Assembly: GCA_027596945.1 (NCBI GenBank)
Contig: JADGJH010000548.1
Span: forward strand, 815 to 17,128
Direction of reading: 5' to 3'
Source of the DNA: Physocladia obscura
Taxonomy: Eukaryota; Chytridiomycota; Chytridiomycetes; Chytridiales; Chytriomycetaceae
DNA length: 16,314 nt
Every line of letters starts with the position of its first letter. The stretch's first letter is position 1. Below are positions 1 to 9,002 of this stretch, piece by piece. A model generated the notes under the pieces. It was not told the origin of the DNA, did no database searches, and was given only the letters and a program-made list of their open reading frames with translations. The position numbers and the translations under genes were made by a program.

Positions 1-27
1 TTTTTAAAATTTTTTTTTTTTTTTCAG

Positions 28-2441
28 TATTGTCATCTTCATAAGTCTGCTGGTTTTCCCCGATTTTGCTTCATCACGCCTCAATAATCATTTGAAGTCC
101 GCTGTTCTTCTTCTTAGCAGTCTGACCAATTCGGTTTTCGGAGCAATGAAGGGCAACGAAACCACGAAAGCAAGTTATCAATCAGGACACCAAGCACGTG
201 AACTATTAATTGCTGACATCAAATTTGAATTATCCGCAATCGAAAAAAAATTACAAGAAACCAGTGGAGAATTGTATTACGGGTTTTTTGATTTCAATGA
301 CTACATGCATCTTCATTCGTCTGTCAAAGGCGTCGCATCTGTGCTCTTTTCGATCCACTCGTCGCTTGAATCGCCGAATTCACATCACCTCATGTCCAGC
401 AAAGAATTTATCAATCATATTGCACCGAAAACAGAACATGTGTGGAACCGTCTTAATGGAGACTGCGCGACAATATTTCAAGAGATTGCGTATAAAATGT
501 CTGGAGATCTTCGCACTCAAAAAGAGCTTGGTAAACATGTTGATTTGAACGAGATGTTTTCTGCCGCAAATTTAGAAGATTTTCGTTTGGCAAGATACTT
601 GGATATTTATTCAGATAATTTGAATCAACTCGAGCCAATTTCGCCGAACCTTCGAGATGCGTGGAATAAATTTCTGCATATCAATTTTTTTGTGGTTGCT
701 TCGACAGAGGTATTCTGGCTCTTTAAAGAAATTCTATTCTATTGTTTATATGATTAAAAAACAACAGCTTTTGAAAGAAGTAGCAAAACTCCAAAAAATA
801 TCTCTTGCAGAATCATGCAACAAACGTCGTCTCCATTTCAACATGAAACATTACATCCCTGAATTTTTTTGGAGCCGCAAGTTACATATTTTGCCTCCAA
901 AAAAATCTATGCGCGCAATCTTTTTGGTAGTCAAAAACTTTCTGATTTCTTCACCTTCAATTTTCGGATTTAAAGTCGCCACAGCTTTGTTTTGCTTAAA
1001 CATGATTCTATATAGTCGCCCGTAAGTTTTTCCCTGATTTATTAATTTTTTATTTTATTATTTCATTTAAATTTTTTTCCACTCTCAGCGATATTTTTCA
1101 GAAATGGTATATGTCAGGAGCAGTGACGGTTTTGATTGTTGCAATTTCTCCGTCTGTTGGACAAACTGTTTTGTCTTGTCCAATTCAAATCACTGCGACA
1201 ACAATTGGCTACTCCTTTGCCTTTGCTGTTCTTTCTGCTCTTGGAAATGAATCTACTTACTCGATCATTGGATTTGCAGCCATTATTACAGTGCCTTTCA
1301 TGTACTTGCTTCTTTTTCGCGCTCAGTTCCTAGTTCTGGGACTTTTAGGGCTAATTTCTTTCTCAAGTGTAAGTAAACTGGGTAAAACTTCATTATTTAC
1401 TAAATCAAACATCAAAAAAAAAGTTTATTTGCTCAGCTTATTTCAACCGTGCTAACCCGCATTTCGATCCGCTTTCAACATATCTCTACAAACTTGTTGC
1501 ACTTACAGCTGGAGGTCTCAGTTTTGCGCTCATCTTCACCCTCGTCATCTATCCAACTCAAGCTCGTCATGTTTTGCGTATTCGTATACATGAAATATTA
1601 TACGACCTTAATACTTTATATCGCGTGGCTGTCATACGTTACAGCCCTAAACATGAACCTGCAAGCGAAAACAGTAGTACTAGCATTGAAATTGAAGCCG
1701 ATATAATTGAGATACATGATGATGATGTTATTGAGATTCGAAACAAAATTATGATGAATCTTGCAGGGTTGGGTCAGCTGATGGGTTTTGCTGTAGGAGA
1801 ACCGCGACTGGAGGGCAAATTTCCGATTAGCAAGTATCATAAGTTAATTGAAAGTATGCAAAGCCTGTTGGCACGATTTGACTGTGTTCGGATGAGTGTG
1901 GGTGACAAGCAATGGGATAAAAATGTTGTACATGTGATTGATTCTGGAATGATTCCCGAAACACGCGATAATTTGCAGGAGACAACAAGGTTTGTTAAAT
2001 ATTTTCTCATTTTATACTTTATTGAATGATAACAGATTGTTCTTTTTTTTTTTCGGTTAAAGTATGCTGTTATATATTTACTCTTCCGTCATACTTACCA
2101 AGCATCAAGTTCCGCCCAATCTTCAAACTACTGTTGAAACAAGGGAAAAATTAATTAAATTGTTTATTGAAACCGTCCTGAGAATGGCAAACGATGCAGT
2201 TTCGGCTCAGAATGACACTTTTGGTGGAATCATTGATCATGACAAGGAGAGTTTTCTTGCAATAATGAGCACGGAAAAATGGATGCGTGTGCTGGGCTTT
2301 ATAGTATCCTTGCATCAGGTTGCTGAAGAAGTCGAAAAAATTTCGATCGTTATGAAGAGTATCTTTGGCGAATTTCCAAGAATTTCTGACAGTTCGTATG
2401 TTGTATCGATGGATGAAAATGACGGATGGAGTCTACAATGA
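28..2441 (+). CDS. ArAE/BRE4-like fungal membrane transporter (ArAE_2_N - FUSC - DUF2421), 5' partial
   Basis: Five exons are visible: 28-709, 768-1021, 1089-1368, 1424-1989, 2063-2441. They encode about 719 C-terminal residues; the N-terminal membrane domain lies outside the window, which opens in a T-rich intron ending at 27. Exon 1 begins with the end of a membrane segment (VFPDFASSRL), typical of the close of the fungal ER-transporter 6TM N-terminal domain, followed by a long soluble region. Exons 2-4 carry a second block of hydrophobic helices, including WYMSGAVTVLIVAISPSVGQ, which matches the W..ITV.I..SP.VG signature of FUSC-type proteins. Exon 5 starts with LLYIYSSVILTKHQVPPNL, characteristic of DUF2421, and ends in the usual FIVSLHQVAEEVEKI helix. 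Yeast Bre4 (brefeldin A sensitivity) and aromatic-acid exporters are the nearest named relatives. The substrate is unknown. Intron phases all agree; the 1369-1423 intron has an equally phased alternative (1367-1436). Confidence 0.85.
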
Positions 2442-2552
2442 AACGCTGAAAGGAGGAGAGAGAGAAAAAAGTTATTTGGCATCAGAACATTATCATTTTT
2501 TTAGTTATTTTTTTCTGAATAAACTTATGCAAAAGGGGTGTTCGGATGATGA
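2442..2552. other. 3' flank of the transporter gene
   Basis: This short stretch holds a purine-rich GGAGAGAGAG tract just after the stop and an AATAAA at 2518-2523. A frame open across it (to 2574) looks like chance reading of the 3' UTR. Confidence 0.4.
2518..2523 (+). terminator. AATAAA polyadenylation signal of the transporter gene
   Basis: An exact AATAAA lies 77 nt after the stop at 2441, following a T-rich tract. This is the expected place for 3' end formation of the ArAE/DUF2421 gene. Confidence 0.5.
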
Positions 2553-2705
2553 GTACTGGAACGTACGTTCTTGAAAAGACAAGTGTTACTGGAGTATATG
2601 GGCATTTCGGACAGAATCATGGTAAAAGCCTACCTGCTTGATCACATTTGGCAAAGAAGTGATTGTGTGACTGATGAAGAGTTGGAGAATCTTGATGATG
2701 ACTAA
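2553..2705 (+). pseudogene. Unrecognised coding scrap, 3' end of a lost gene or an orphan exon
   Basis: The frame from 2553 to a TAA at 2703-2705 reads like real protein: it contains LLEYMGISDRIMVKAYLLDH and ends in an acidic tail (DEELENLDDD). It has no ATG near its beginning and is closed upstream by a TGA at 2550-2552. The frame next to it ends at 2574 with a similarly protein-like stretch (KGCSDDEYW), which suggests a frameshift or a lost splice junction near 2553-2574. I do not recognise the family. It is either a decayed gene or a terminal exon whose upstream exons are not visible. It lies between the transporter and the RING relic, on their strand. Confidence 0.35.
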
Positions 2706-2824
2706 AATCTACGTTTGATCTTAAGAAAGGAGAACAACGAGTTGGGTCAAAATGAACTTAAATATAGTATCAATTTTAAAAACTATTTTATTGATTACTT
2801 ACAAACAACAAAATGGAGTAAACA

Positions 2825-3240
2825 ATGAGTTATTCAATTGAGGTTAAGTAATCTGACTTGAACTGTTGTGTTTGCTTTGAAAATTTTAACTTCCCAATGA
2901 TCAGGTACCCTAATGGCTCTCACCTTTCATGCATAAACTGCATTTGTTGGATAAGTCGAAAGTATCCATTATATGGGGCAAATATGTTGTTCAACAAGCA
3001 ACTTGAGTCAAGGCTGGAACCATTTATAGCGATCTGTCCAAATGAGAATTGTCAAGTGAAAAGACTGAAATGGTACGTAGAAGATTATTTACGTGAATGT
3101 TCATATACCAAGTTAAATGCCTTGTTTGTGACAACGAAAGGACATTCATTTCAACAATTGATGTCTCCTCCCTGAATGACTTCGTCACTGACAGGAAATA
3201 CCACAAAAAGGAACCCAAACAGAAAAACAGAGTAATTTAT
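2825..3240 (+). pseudogene. Degenerate SIAH/TRAF-type RING zinc-finger relic
   Basis: ATG at 2825 opens a frame that is stopped by TAA at 2849-2851 and then continues to 3175. The continuing part has a RING start (CCVCFENFNFPMIRYPNGSH), a C-x2-C pair at 2930-2941, then a second zinc-finger-like block (CPNENCQVKRLKWYVEDY). Compared with SIAH-type RINGs, the third cysteine (2906) and the last C-x2-C pair (2963 and 2972) have all become tyrosine. Near 3115 a different frame takes over with another C-x2-C (KCLVCDNERTF) and runs to a stop after 3240, so a frameshift is likely. SIAH-family proteins are E3 ubiquitin ligases; this copy cannot hold both zinc ions of the RING and is most likely dead. 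A diverged zinc-free domain with an undetected intron is less likely. Confidence 0.6.
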
Positions 3241-3241
3241 T
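3236..3241 (-). terminator. AATAAA polyadenylation signal of the GT14 gene
   Basis: TTTATT on the plus strand reads AATAAA on the minus strand, about 70 nt beyond the stop of the glycosyltransferase at 3309-3311. It overlaps the tail of the convergent RING relic. Confidence 0.45.
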
Positions 3242-3308
3242 TTTTCGTTGGTAGTTTCAAACATTTTTCATGATTTTCCGAATTTTTAATAAAAATAAAA
3301 ATAAAAGA

Positions 3309-4876
3309 CTACAAATTCTTGTAAGTATGCTCAACAATCTTATCCTTGACAGGATCTCGCCCATAGAATTTGCGTGCGAAAAGAAACCCGTCATCTTGCG
3401 CCTTTCTGATATCTTTCCAATCAGCAAGGCCGAGCGTGCACGGACTAAATCCAAGTTTTCGCACAGGTTCATAAGACTCACACCCTTTATTTGAGTGGAT
3501 TTTTACCATATACCTATTTTTTTTTAAGAATAAAAAAATAAAAATAAAAACTTCTCAAAAAAAAATTTTAACTCACTTGAAATCATCAGCAAGTGACCAA
3601 TGTACATTTGCCAAGATGGATTGGAAAAACATTTCGTCGGGAGCAAACGAGCCGCTAAAGAATTTGAGCCAGGGAAGCGCTATATCGTCGCGCATTGAAA
3701 ATTCGGCTGCAGGTCGTGATAGTACTACCCATTGAGACCCTTTTTTAAAAAATTTTGAATTTTTTTAGCTTGAAATATTTCATTTAATCTTGTTTACTCA
3801 ACTTTTGTTCATAAATTAAGTTCTTTTTATTTCGTAATTTTTATTGTGACTACGCTCACGTTTTTTTCTTTATACTCGCTACTATCGCTTGTTCTATCGC
3901 GATGCTACATTTTACTCTTACCCTTGTAAACCGGCTGATTTCCTGGAGTCTTTGCCTTCTTCGCCCGATTAAAGCCTTTACCCCCTTTCCACGCATGCGA
4001 AACACACGATTTTGACTTTCTTGACTCAAAAGTTTCCGTACAATGCTCCAAAACATTCCTCCCTGTTACTTGCGGCAAACCTCTCGCATCAAACGCGCCA
4101 GCCAAAACGGCTTGCTTTCCAACAACAACCGGATCCAGCGCGTTCCTTATTCTCTGCGGCCGTTGCATCGGAAATGCGGCGCCATCGAGTAATAAAAACA
4201 CGTCCCATTTCACAACATCGAACGACAACGCTTCTCGGAGGAGGGCGATTTCTGCGCGTAGCAGATCAATAGATCCCCAGCTGGAGGTGAGCGAGACGGA
4301 TGCGTTGAGGATACGGATATTTGTAAAGCGCGCGTAAGATTTTGAGAGAGTTTCCAAAGTTTTTTTGGGTGTTGTGGTACGGTCAGCGTGGATAAAAAAG
4401 GCGTCGTTCTCTGAGTATAGCAGGCCGATGGATTCTTGCAGTGAGTCGATTGAATCTTGCGAATGCACGAGAAACGCGTAGGCGATGGAAATATTGCTGT
4501 TGATAATGCTGATATTGTTGTGGCGGTGGAATTTATCGTATGGAGAGATTGTATACGCAGTAAAGAAACGCGAGGGCGGACGTGGTTGTTGATCCGATTC
4601 ATCGTTATCGATCGGATGTTTTTGCCGCGGCATTTGTTCGTGCATATGCTGCTGCGTATGTGGTCTATTGTAGTTTTTTTGATACTGGGAAGTTTGCGTT
4701 GAAGTCGGTGTTGAGATGGAATTTCGCGTTATCGCGAACCACGCTGCCAACACAAACAGGGCGAGCAGAAGCACGGCTACCCGTTGCCGCCGTCGTCCAG
4801 CCACGCTCCCGGCCATTCGCGCGTTGTTTGTAGTTGCTATTGTTGATATTGTTGGGGATTGTCCGTTCTTCACCAT
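3309..4876 (-). CDS. GT14 glycosyltransferase, Core-2/I-branching (xylosyltransferase-like) type II Golgi protein
   Basis: Three exons in phase: 4876-3922, 3739-3577, 3513-3309 (introns of 182 and 63 nt), giving 440 residues. A short basic cytosolic tail is followed by a membrane anchor at about residues 32-50 (VAVLLLALFVLAAWFAI), then a stem rich in Q, H, P and S to about 105. The PF02485 'Branch' domain begins near 131 (IAYAFLVHSQDSIDSL) and includes W200-G-S-I-D-L, WDVFLLLDGAAFP (224-236), KGSQWVVLSR (318-327) created by the first splice, APDE (351-354) and FARKF (418-422). Glu354 aligns with the catalytic base of C2GnT. The family transfers sugars such as GlcNAc or xylose from UDP-sugars to glycans or proteins in the Golgi; the acceptor here is unknown. 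The gene converges on the RING relic. Confidence 0.88.
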
Positions 4877-5007
4877 GATTTTTTGTCCCCTGTTGCTTTA
4901 TCTTTAGCATCCAATTTCGTACTCAAAAGGAGGCGCTTATCGGAGCCTTTTGGTTGAACTTTCCCATCATTCGTCAGTCATTACAAAAAAATATATTTCT
5001 TAGTTTT
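4877..5007. other. Gap between two minus-strand genes; 5' region of the GT14 gene
   Basis: 131 nt containing the promoter and 5' leader of the glycosyltransferase and the 3' end of the putative small gene. I see no distinct element and no clear AATAAA on the minus strand for the upstream gene. Confidence 0.4.
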
Positions 5008-5573
5008 TCAGCGCATTTTACCTTTTCCAGTTCTTTCAACCTGCAATCCAACTTCTTTTATGACACCTTCGAGAAGCTGCACGTGATTCAGAACCCCGAC
5101 AAAAGATTTTAAAAACACTATTACATTCTCATTTTGTCGATTTTCTATTGCCTCTTTATAATTCTTTCTTGCAGATCTTTTTTTTTTTCTTCGTTGGTTG
5201 TTGGATTTGGTGTGCCTTAATAAAACAGGGAAGGTTTGAATTGCAAAAATGTGTGAGTAAAAACTAGCAAGTGAGGGATTACAAACGCAGGAAGGTTTGA
5301 ATGCTGTAACTTGGCTTTAAAAATAGCTCAGGTATTTCTGGTTCAAAATCAGGGCGCCGAAACAACGCTATAAATAGATTAGATTCCAACAGAAAAATGA
5401 CAAAACATGCAGGCAATCAATTATTCTCGACATTTCATACGCACGCACATACTACCAACGCGATTATGTGATGTGACAAAATTTCTCAATCGATTCAAAC
5501 CTGTTTCTTTCTGTCCTTTTGCTTCTGTCTTCTGCTTTCCCTTTGTCTCTGGAGTGTTCATAGAAGCCACCAT
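5008..5573 (-). CDS. Putative small basic protein with a nuclear localisation signal, two exons
   Basis: A minus-strand frame runs to TGA at 5010-5008 and reads like protein: a basic cluster RRKKKRSARK, then a long amphipathic helix (NENVIVFLKSFVGVLNHVQL). It has no ATG of its own and is closed upstream by a TAA near 5316. An ATG at 5573 opens a second lysine-rich frame (MVASMNTPETKGKQKTEAKG) ending in a GTATGT donor at 5452. Joining 5573-5453 to 5303-5008 (acceptor TTACAG, intron 149 nt) keeps phase and gives 138 residues. Other acceptors are phase-compatible, so the middle of the protein is uncertain. I recognise no family; the basic cluster suggests nuclear or nucleolar location. It lies on the same strand as the GT14 gene, 131 nt upstream of it. 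Confidence 0.4.
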
Positions 5574-5666
5574 TTTACGTCTCCTCTCTTGGACACGAAA
5601 GTGCGTTGGCTTTCTATCGAATCTCTTCTTTCCTCACTTTTGTTCCACCTTTTCTGGTCCTCGTAT

Positions 5667-5843
5667 TAGGTCAATACATATATCCTAGCCAGCTAAATAA
5701 TAATTGGCTCGCTTGGGTATTGTGTTTTTCTTCAATCATCCTTTCCCGTGCTCTATCACTATTGTATGAGGTCAATACATATCCTAGCCAACCAAGTAAT
5801 TTCTCAGCTCGCTTGGGTATGGTGTTGCTCCTCAATCAATTCT
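5667..5843. repeat. Imperfect tandem direct repeat, two units with about 101-nt period
   Basis: Unit 1 (5667-5743) and unit 2 (5768-5843) share GGTCAATACATAT, CCTAGCCA, GCTCGCTTGGGTAT and CTTCAATCA / CCTCAATCA in the same order. The intervening 25 nt do not match. The pair lies upstream of the putative minus-strand gene starting at 5573, so it may be a duplicated promoter element. Hydrophobic plus-strand reading frames across it start from TTG or other non-ATG codons and look like chance. Confidence 0.7.
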
Positions 5844-6017
5844 CAAACTTTGTTTATTGTAAAAGATACTCATTCTGCCCTTCTGCTGTAATTGTACTTG
5901 TGATTGCGACTTGGTATTTTGATTAAAGCCCTATATTTTTTTACTTAATATAATTATATATTAAATAAAATGCATCTTGTACATTATGAAACGGTTGATG
6001 ATTGCAACATTTACACG

Positions 6018-6054
6018 TGATCTAATCTATCCTTCATCAAGTTATATTAGATCA
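6018..6054. repeat. Perfect 9-bp inverted repeat with a 19-nt spacer
   Basis: TGATCTAAT (6018-6026) is the exact reverse complement of ATTAGATCA (6046-6054). A near-palindrome centred on TTGATCAA follows at about 6064-6071. It could be a hairpin or a paired binding site; in AT-rich DNA chance is also possible. Confidence 0.4.
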
Positions 6055-6167
6055 TATTGCTCTTGATCAAAGCAACCAATGTCCCGTACATTAAAATATC
6101 AGAATATTGAATTTTCAAATTCAACCAAAAACCCAAACGCCTACCTACACCCAACAACACACTTTGA

Positions 6168-6317
6168 ATTACTAACAAATTCAAAATACAACTTGCAGTT
6201 CAAAAATTGGAAGCTGAATCTGTGGCATACCACCTTGACGAAACAGCTGCCAACCCAATCAAAGACTCTTTTCAATCATTAAAAATGAGTATAATAATCC
6301 AAAATTTCAATACATGA
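6168..6317 (+). pseudogene. Protein-like 49-codon fragment, unidentified
   Basis: This frame, bounded by TGA at 6165-6167 and TGA at 6315-6317, includes QLAVQKLEAESVAYHLDETA, which has the composition of real protein, unlike its surroundings. It has no start codon at its beginning. I recognise no family. It may be a relic exon or part of a dead mobile element. Confidence 0.25.
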
Positions 6318-7170
6318 CAACAAATCAATGGACAAATCTGACTATTTGAAGTTTTTCTTATTGATTAAATAAGTTTTAATTTTAATGGAGGTTAAACCCT
6401 TTCAGATAGGCTTGTGTTGTTATTAAGACAGATTACGATCTGAAAACTTTAATTGGTTTATAACGCCAGCAAATGTAATATGACAATTTTTAATTTTGAG
6501 AATAGCTAGTAATTCTTTCTTTAACTTAATATAATGTTCTTTTTTGTTGTTGATATGTAGATTCAATTAACTTCCATAATTTCAGAAAGTTTAGGAAAAC
6601 TTTGCTCAGTTGGGTCATCAAAGAATTAATGTCACCTGTTGTGTAAAATACACTTGCAAAAAAAAAAAATCTCAAATAAGTTTCAAAGCTGTAATGTGAT
6701 AAACAATACTTGAAGATAATCAGAACTAAAAATTAATTTGTATACCAGATCCATAAATGAGCTACTTCAAAGATCCTAAAACCTGACCCTCAAAATTTAC
6801 TGTTTTCATTGCAATTTTCTATGAGATCAATTTGCTACTTCTTCTGAGGTTAGAAAGGCCTGTCTCAGTGTACAAGATGGGATCTACAATTATTTTATGA
6901 GGACAGCTGTAGCATCAATCACAAACTATTTGCTTCAATCTTACCTTTGTTGCAGTAAAAATGCACACTTGACAAATGATAGTATTGCAGCATGAGTTAA
7001 TGTTTTTTAATGTAACTACAAAGCTTCTGATTGTTCCTTTATTCACATTTATATTTGTATTATATGGCTGCTGCATTCATGGTTTTGTTATAAATTAGGT
7101 TGTTAATCTAATTTTTCTCAAAGAGTTTTTTAGAATATTTTTTCTCAAGCTTTCCATTACTTTCAAGACC

Positions 7171-7525
7171 CATAAACAATTCAAGCAATTTCTAACCGCT
7201 TTCCAACCATTTTTCTTTCTAAGCATCTTTTGTTTTTTTTCTTTCGTTTTCTTTCCGCTTCAAAAACTACTTAAACCCCATCACTTTCTTTTCTTTATTA
7301 TTGGTATTATTGAGTGAAACAAAGTACACATTAAGTATTAAACATTCCACTTCAGCTTATCTCATACTTGAATCTCAAACTCTTGTCATTTAGTTCTGAA
7401 AAACCTAGTATTGAATTAGTTGACTCAAGCCAATACAGCTACCAGCAAAATCTTCAACTATTTTTACAACTTACTGGAACCTTATGCTGGTTCCCCAGCT
7501 ACAATCAGCAAATTTACTTCAGGTT
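7171..7525 (+). repeat. Dispersed repeat family, copy 1 (module A)
   Basis: This segment matches 14203-14452 plus 14696-14770 in order. Shared stretches include AACAATTC(A)AGGCAATTT-like DNA, CCAACCATTTTTCTTT, ATTTAGTTCTGA, TATTGAATTAGTTGACTCAA, ACAGCTACCAGCAAA and TTCAACTTACTGGAA-like DNA. The second copy has about 240 extra nt in the middle. No terminal repeats or target duplications could be made out. Confidence 0.7.
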
Positions 7526-7999
7526 TTCCACTATGCACTTACAAAATTAAATTTGGATTAAAGTTGGCATATGGGGGTAATTACTTTGAACAATGGCCCT
7601 TTTTGAATAAAACATTTTTAAAAACTCCTTGTTGATTGTGATTAAAATGCTTGTGGTAGCAATTGACTATGGTGTGTTTTGTTGAAAAAATTTTTGATGA
7701 TTAATGCAAATTATTTAGTCTTGTATTGTGCTTCCAACATCAAATTTTCACACACAAAAAAAGGTTATTGCAAAAAAAAAAGGTACAAATCCAGTTGCAA
7801 AGTACAAATCACTGTCAATCTGATACCAGCACTGCACCAGATGGAATCTATGCAAATAATTTGATTTCTGCGACTAATATGGCATCAATCCAAACAATTT
7901 TGATCCAACAGGCAAGCAAAGAGATAAGCAAATTGCTTGTATGTGCACTATTTCCTTGGCATTTCAAAAGCACAGCTGCAGAGGCTCTTTGTCAAGTCA
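7526..7999. other. Intergenic DNA between repeat copy 1 and the transposase relic
   Basis: A plus-strand frame at 7726-8004 contains a protein-like stretch (SATNMASIQTILIQQASKEI), but it begins in A-rich simple sequence and overlaps the antisense transposase tail. I do not call it a gene. Confidence 0.35.
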
Positions 8000-8860
8000 C
8001 ATAGGACTATTTCAAATTGGATTTAACAGTATGAGAGTCTCTCTCACCCACAATAAAAAGGCCATGGTGTGGAAAAAATTTGGATCGGATAAGTGTAAAT
8101 AGATTATAGGTCCATATACCAAAGAGCCTGTCCTTTTTCTAGCAACAGTTCAGAAATCAGTTTCACCTTCCACAATTTGGATTATATTACATTCTGCAAA
8201 ATCATTTAAGTACTCTGGGTTGGATGGAGAAAGACAAATAGTCCATTAAGCACAGTGCACTCATAAGTGAATCTCCTTTCCCACCCATAAATGGAGCAAC
8301 ATGTTCTGCTTGAAGTCCAGCGCATACATAGCCCCAGTGAAATTACAATATCTTTTTGTTCACAGCCACTTCATCAGCAAATACCAATTGCTCTGCTTTG
8401 CACTTTTGATATGGTGCAGAAAATTTTGATGCCCAATCTCATTGTACTTTGCTGCTCTGACTGATAACTGTATAAACATGTAGTATTTTTATCAAAAGTA
8501 TATATTTTTTGATTATTACATGCTTATGTGAATGTCCAAGTTGTGTCCAAATGCTACAACAGACACTGCAAAAGATACCTGGATACATGCACCTGCTCCT
8601 GAAGTTTGTTAAGATACCAATCAGTGTATGAATTAAGGCTTTGATAGACTAAAGGATCAAAAGATAATTACAGTATGTTTGGTGATCATGCATAATTTTA
8701 ACTTAAATCAGAGACACACACTTCCAAAGCCCACTCTCAAACTGATAGCCTTGAATATGGATTCTCAGCTGTTCCAAACATGTGAAAGTATCTGTCTGTG
8801 CATGAAACAAGATTCTGCATTACAAACAGTCACTTTACAACAGTTCTAGTACTTGGTCCC
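8000..8860 (-). pseudogene. Dead DDE_3 (IS630/Tc1-like) transposase relic
   Basis: Read on the minus strand, scattered frames line up with a DDE_3 transposase in order. An N-terminal FGTAENPYSRLSV-like linker lies near 8770, a TDWYLNKLQEQV helix-turn-helix region near 8590-8625, and the catalytic block LVFADEVAVNKKIL at about 8345-8390. This is followed by WGYVCAGLQAEHVAPFMGGK and a SLMSAL..D segment. FADE carries one of the catalytic aspartates. Many in-frame stops (for example after NKKIL) and frame changes show it is long dead. The final catalytic acid region is not recognisable. The element points away from CSN5, its 5' end about 150 nt from the CSN5 start. No terminal inverted repeats were found by eye. 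Confidence 0.65.
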
Positions 8861-9002
8861 TCCATACATGCCCAAATAATCTACCATAACAACAGATCAG
8901 GATTCTGATGGATTTCCATGGGTTTGATACAGAGTAAGCTGTTGGTTGCAGATTCATAAAACATGATTTTTTTGTTTGTCCCATTCACATTGAAGTTGTA
9001 AA

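Larger units (their letters stand above)
5930..7170. other. AT-rich intergenic DNA without a recognisable gene
   Basis: The stretch is AT-rich with frequent stops in all frames. It holds an inverted repeat at 6018-6054 and a 49-codon protein-like frame at 6168-6317. Beyond these I see only homopolymer runs, such as the A-tract at 6658-6669. Confidence 0.5.

Noticed and set aside
5407..5926. Two overlapping hydrophobic plus-strand frames
   Set aside because: They arise from T-rich DNA, overlap the putative minus-strand first exon and the direct repeat, and match no family.
6079..6282. 67-residue plus-strand frame starting with ATG
   Set aside because: Composition (N, T, L, K) is that of random AT-rich DNA; the other frame over the same DNA looks more protein-like and is reported instead.
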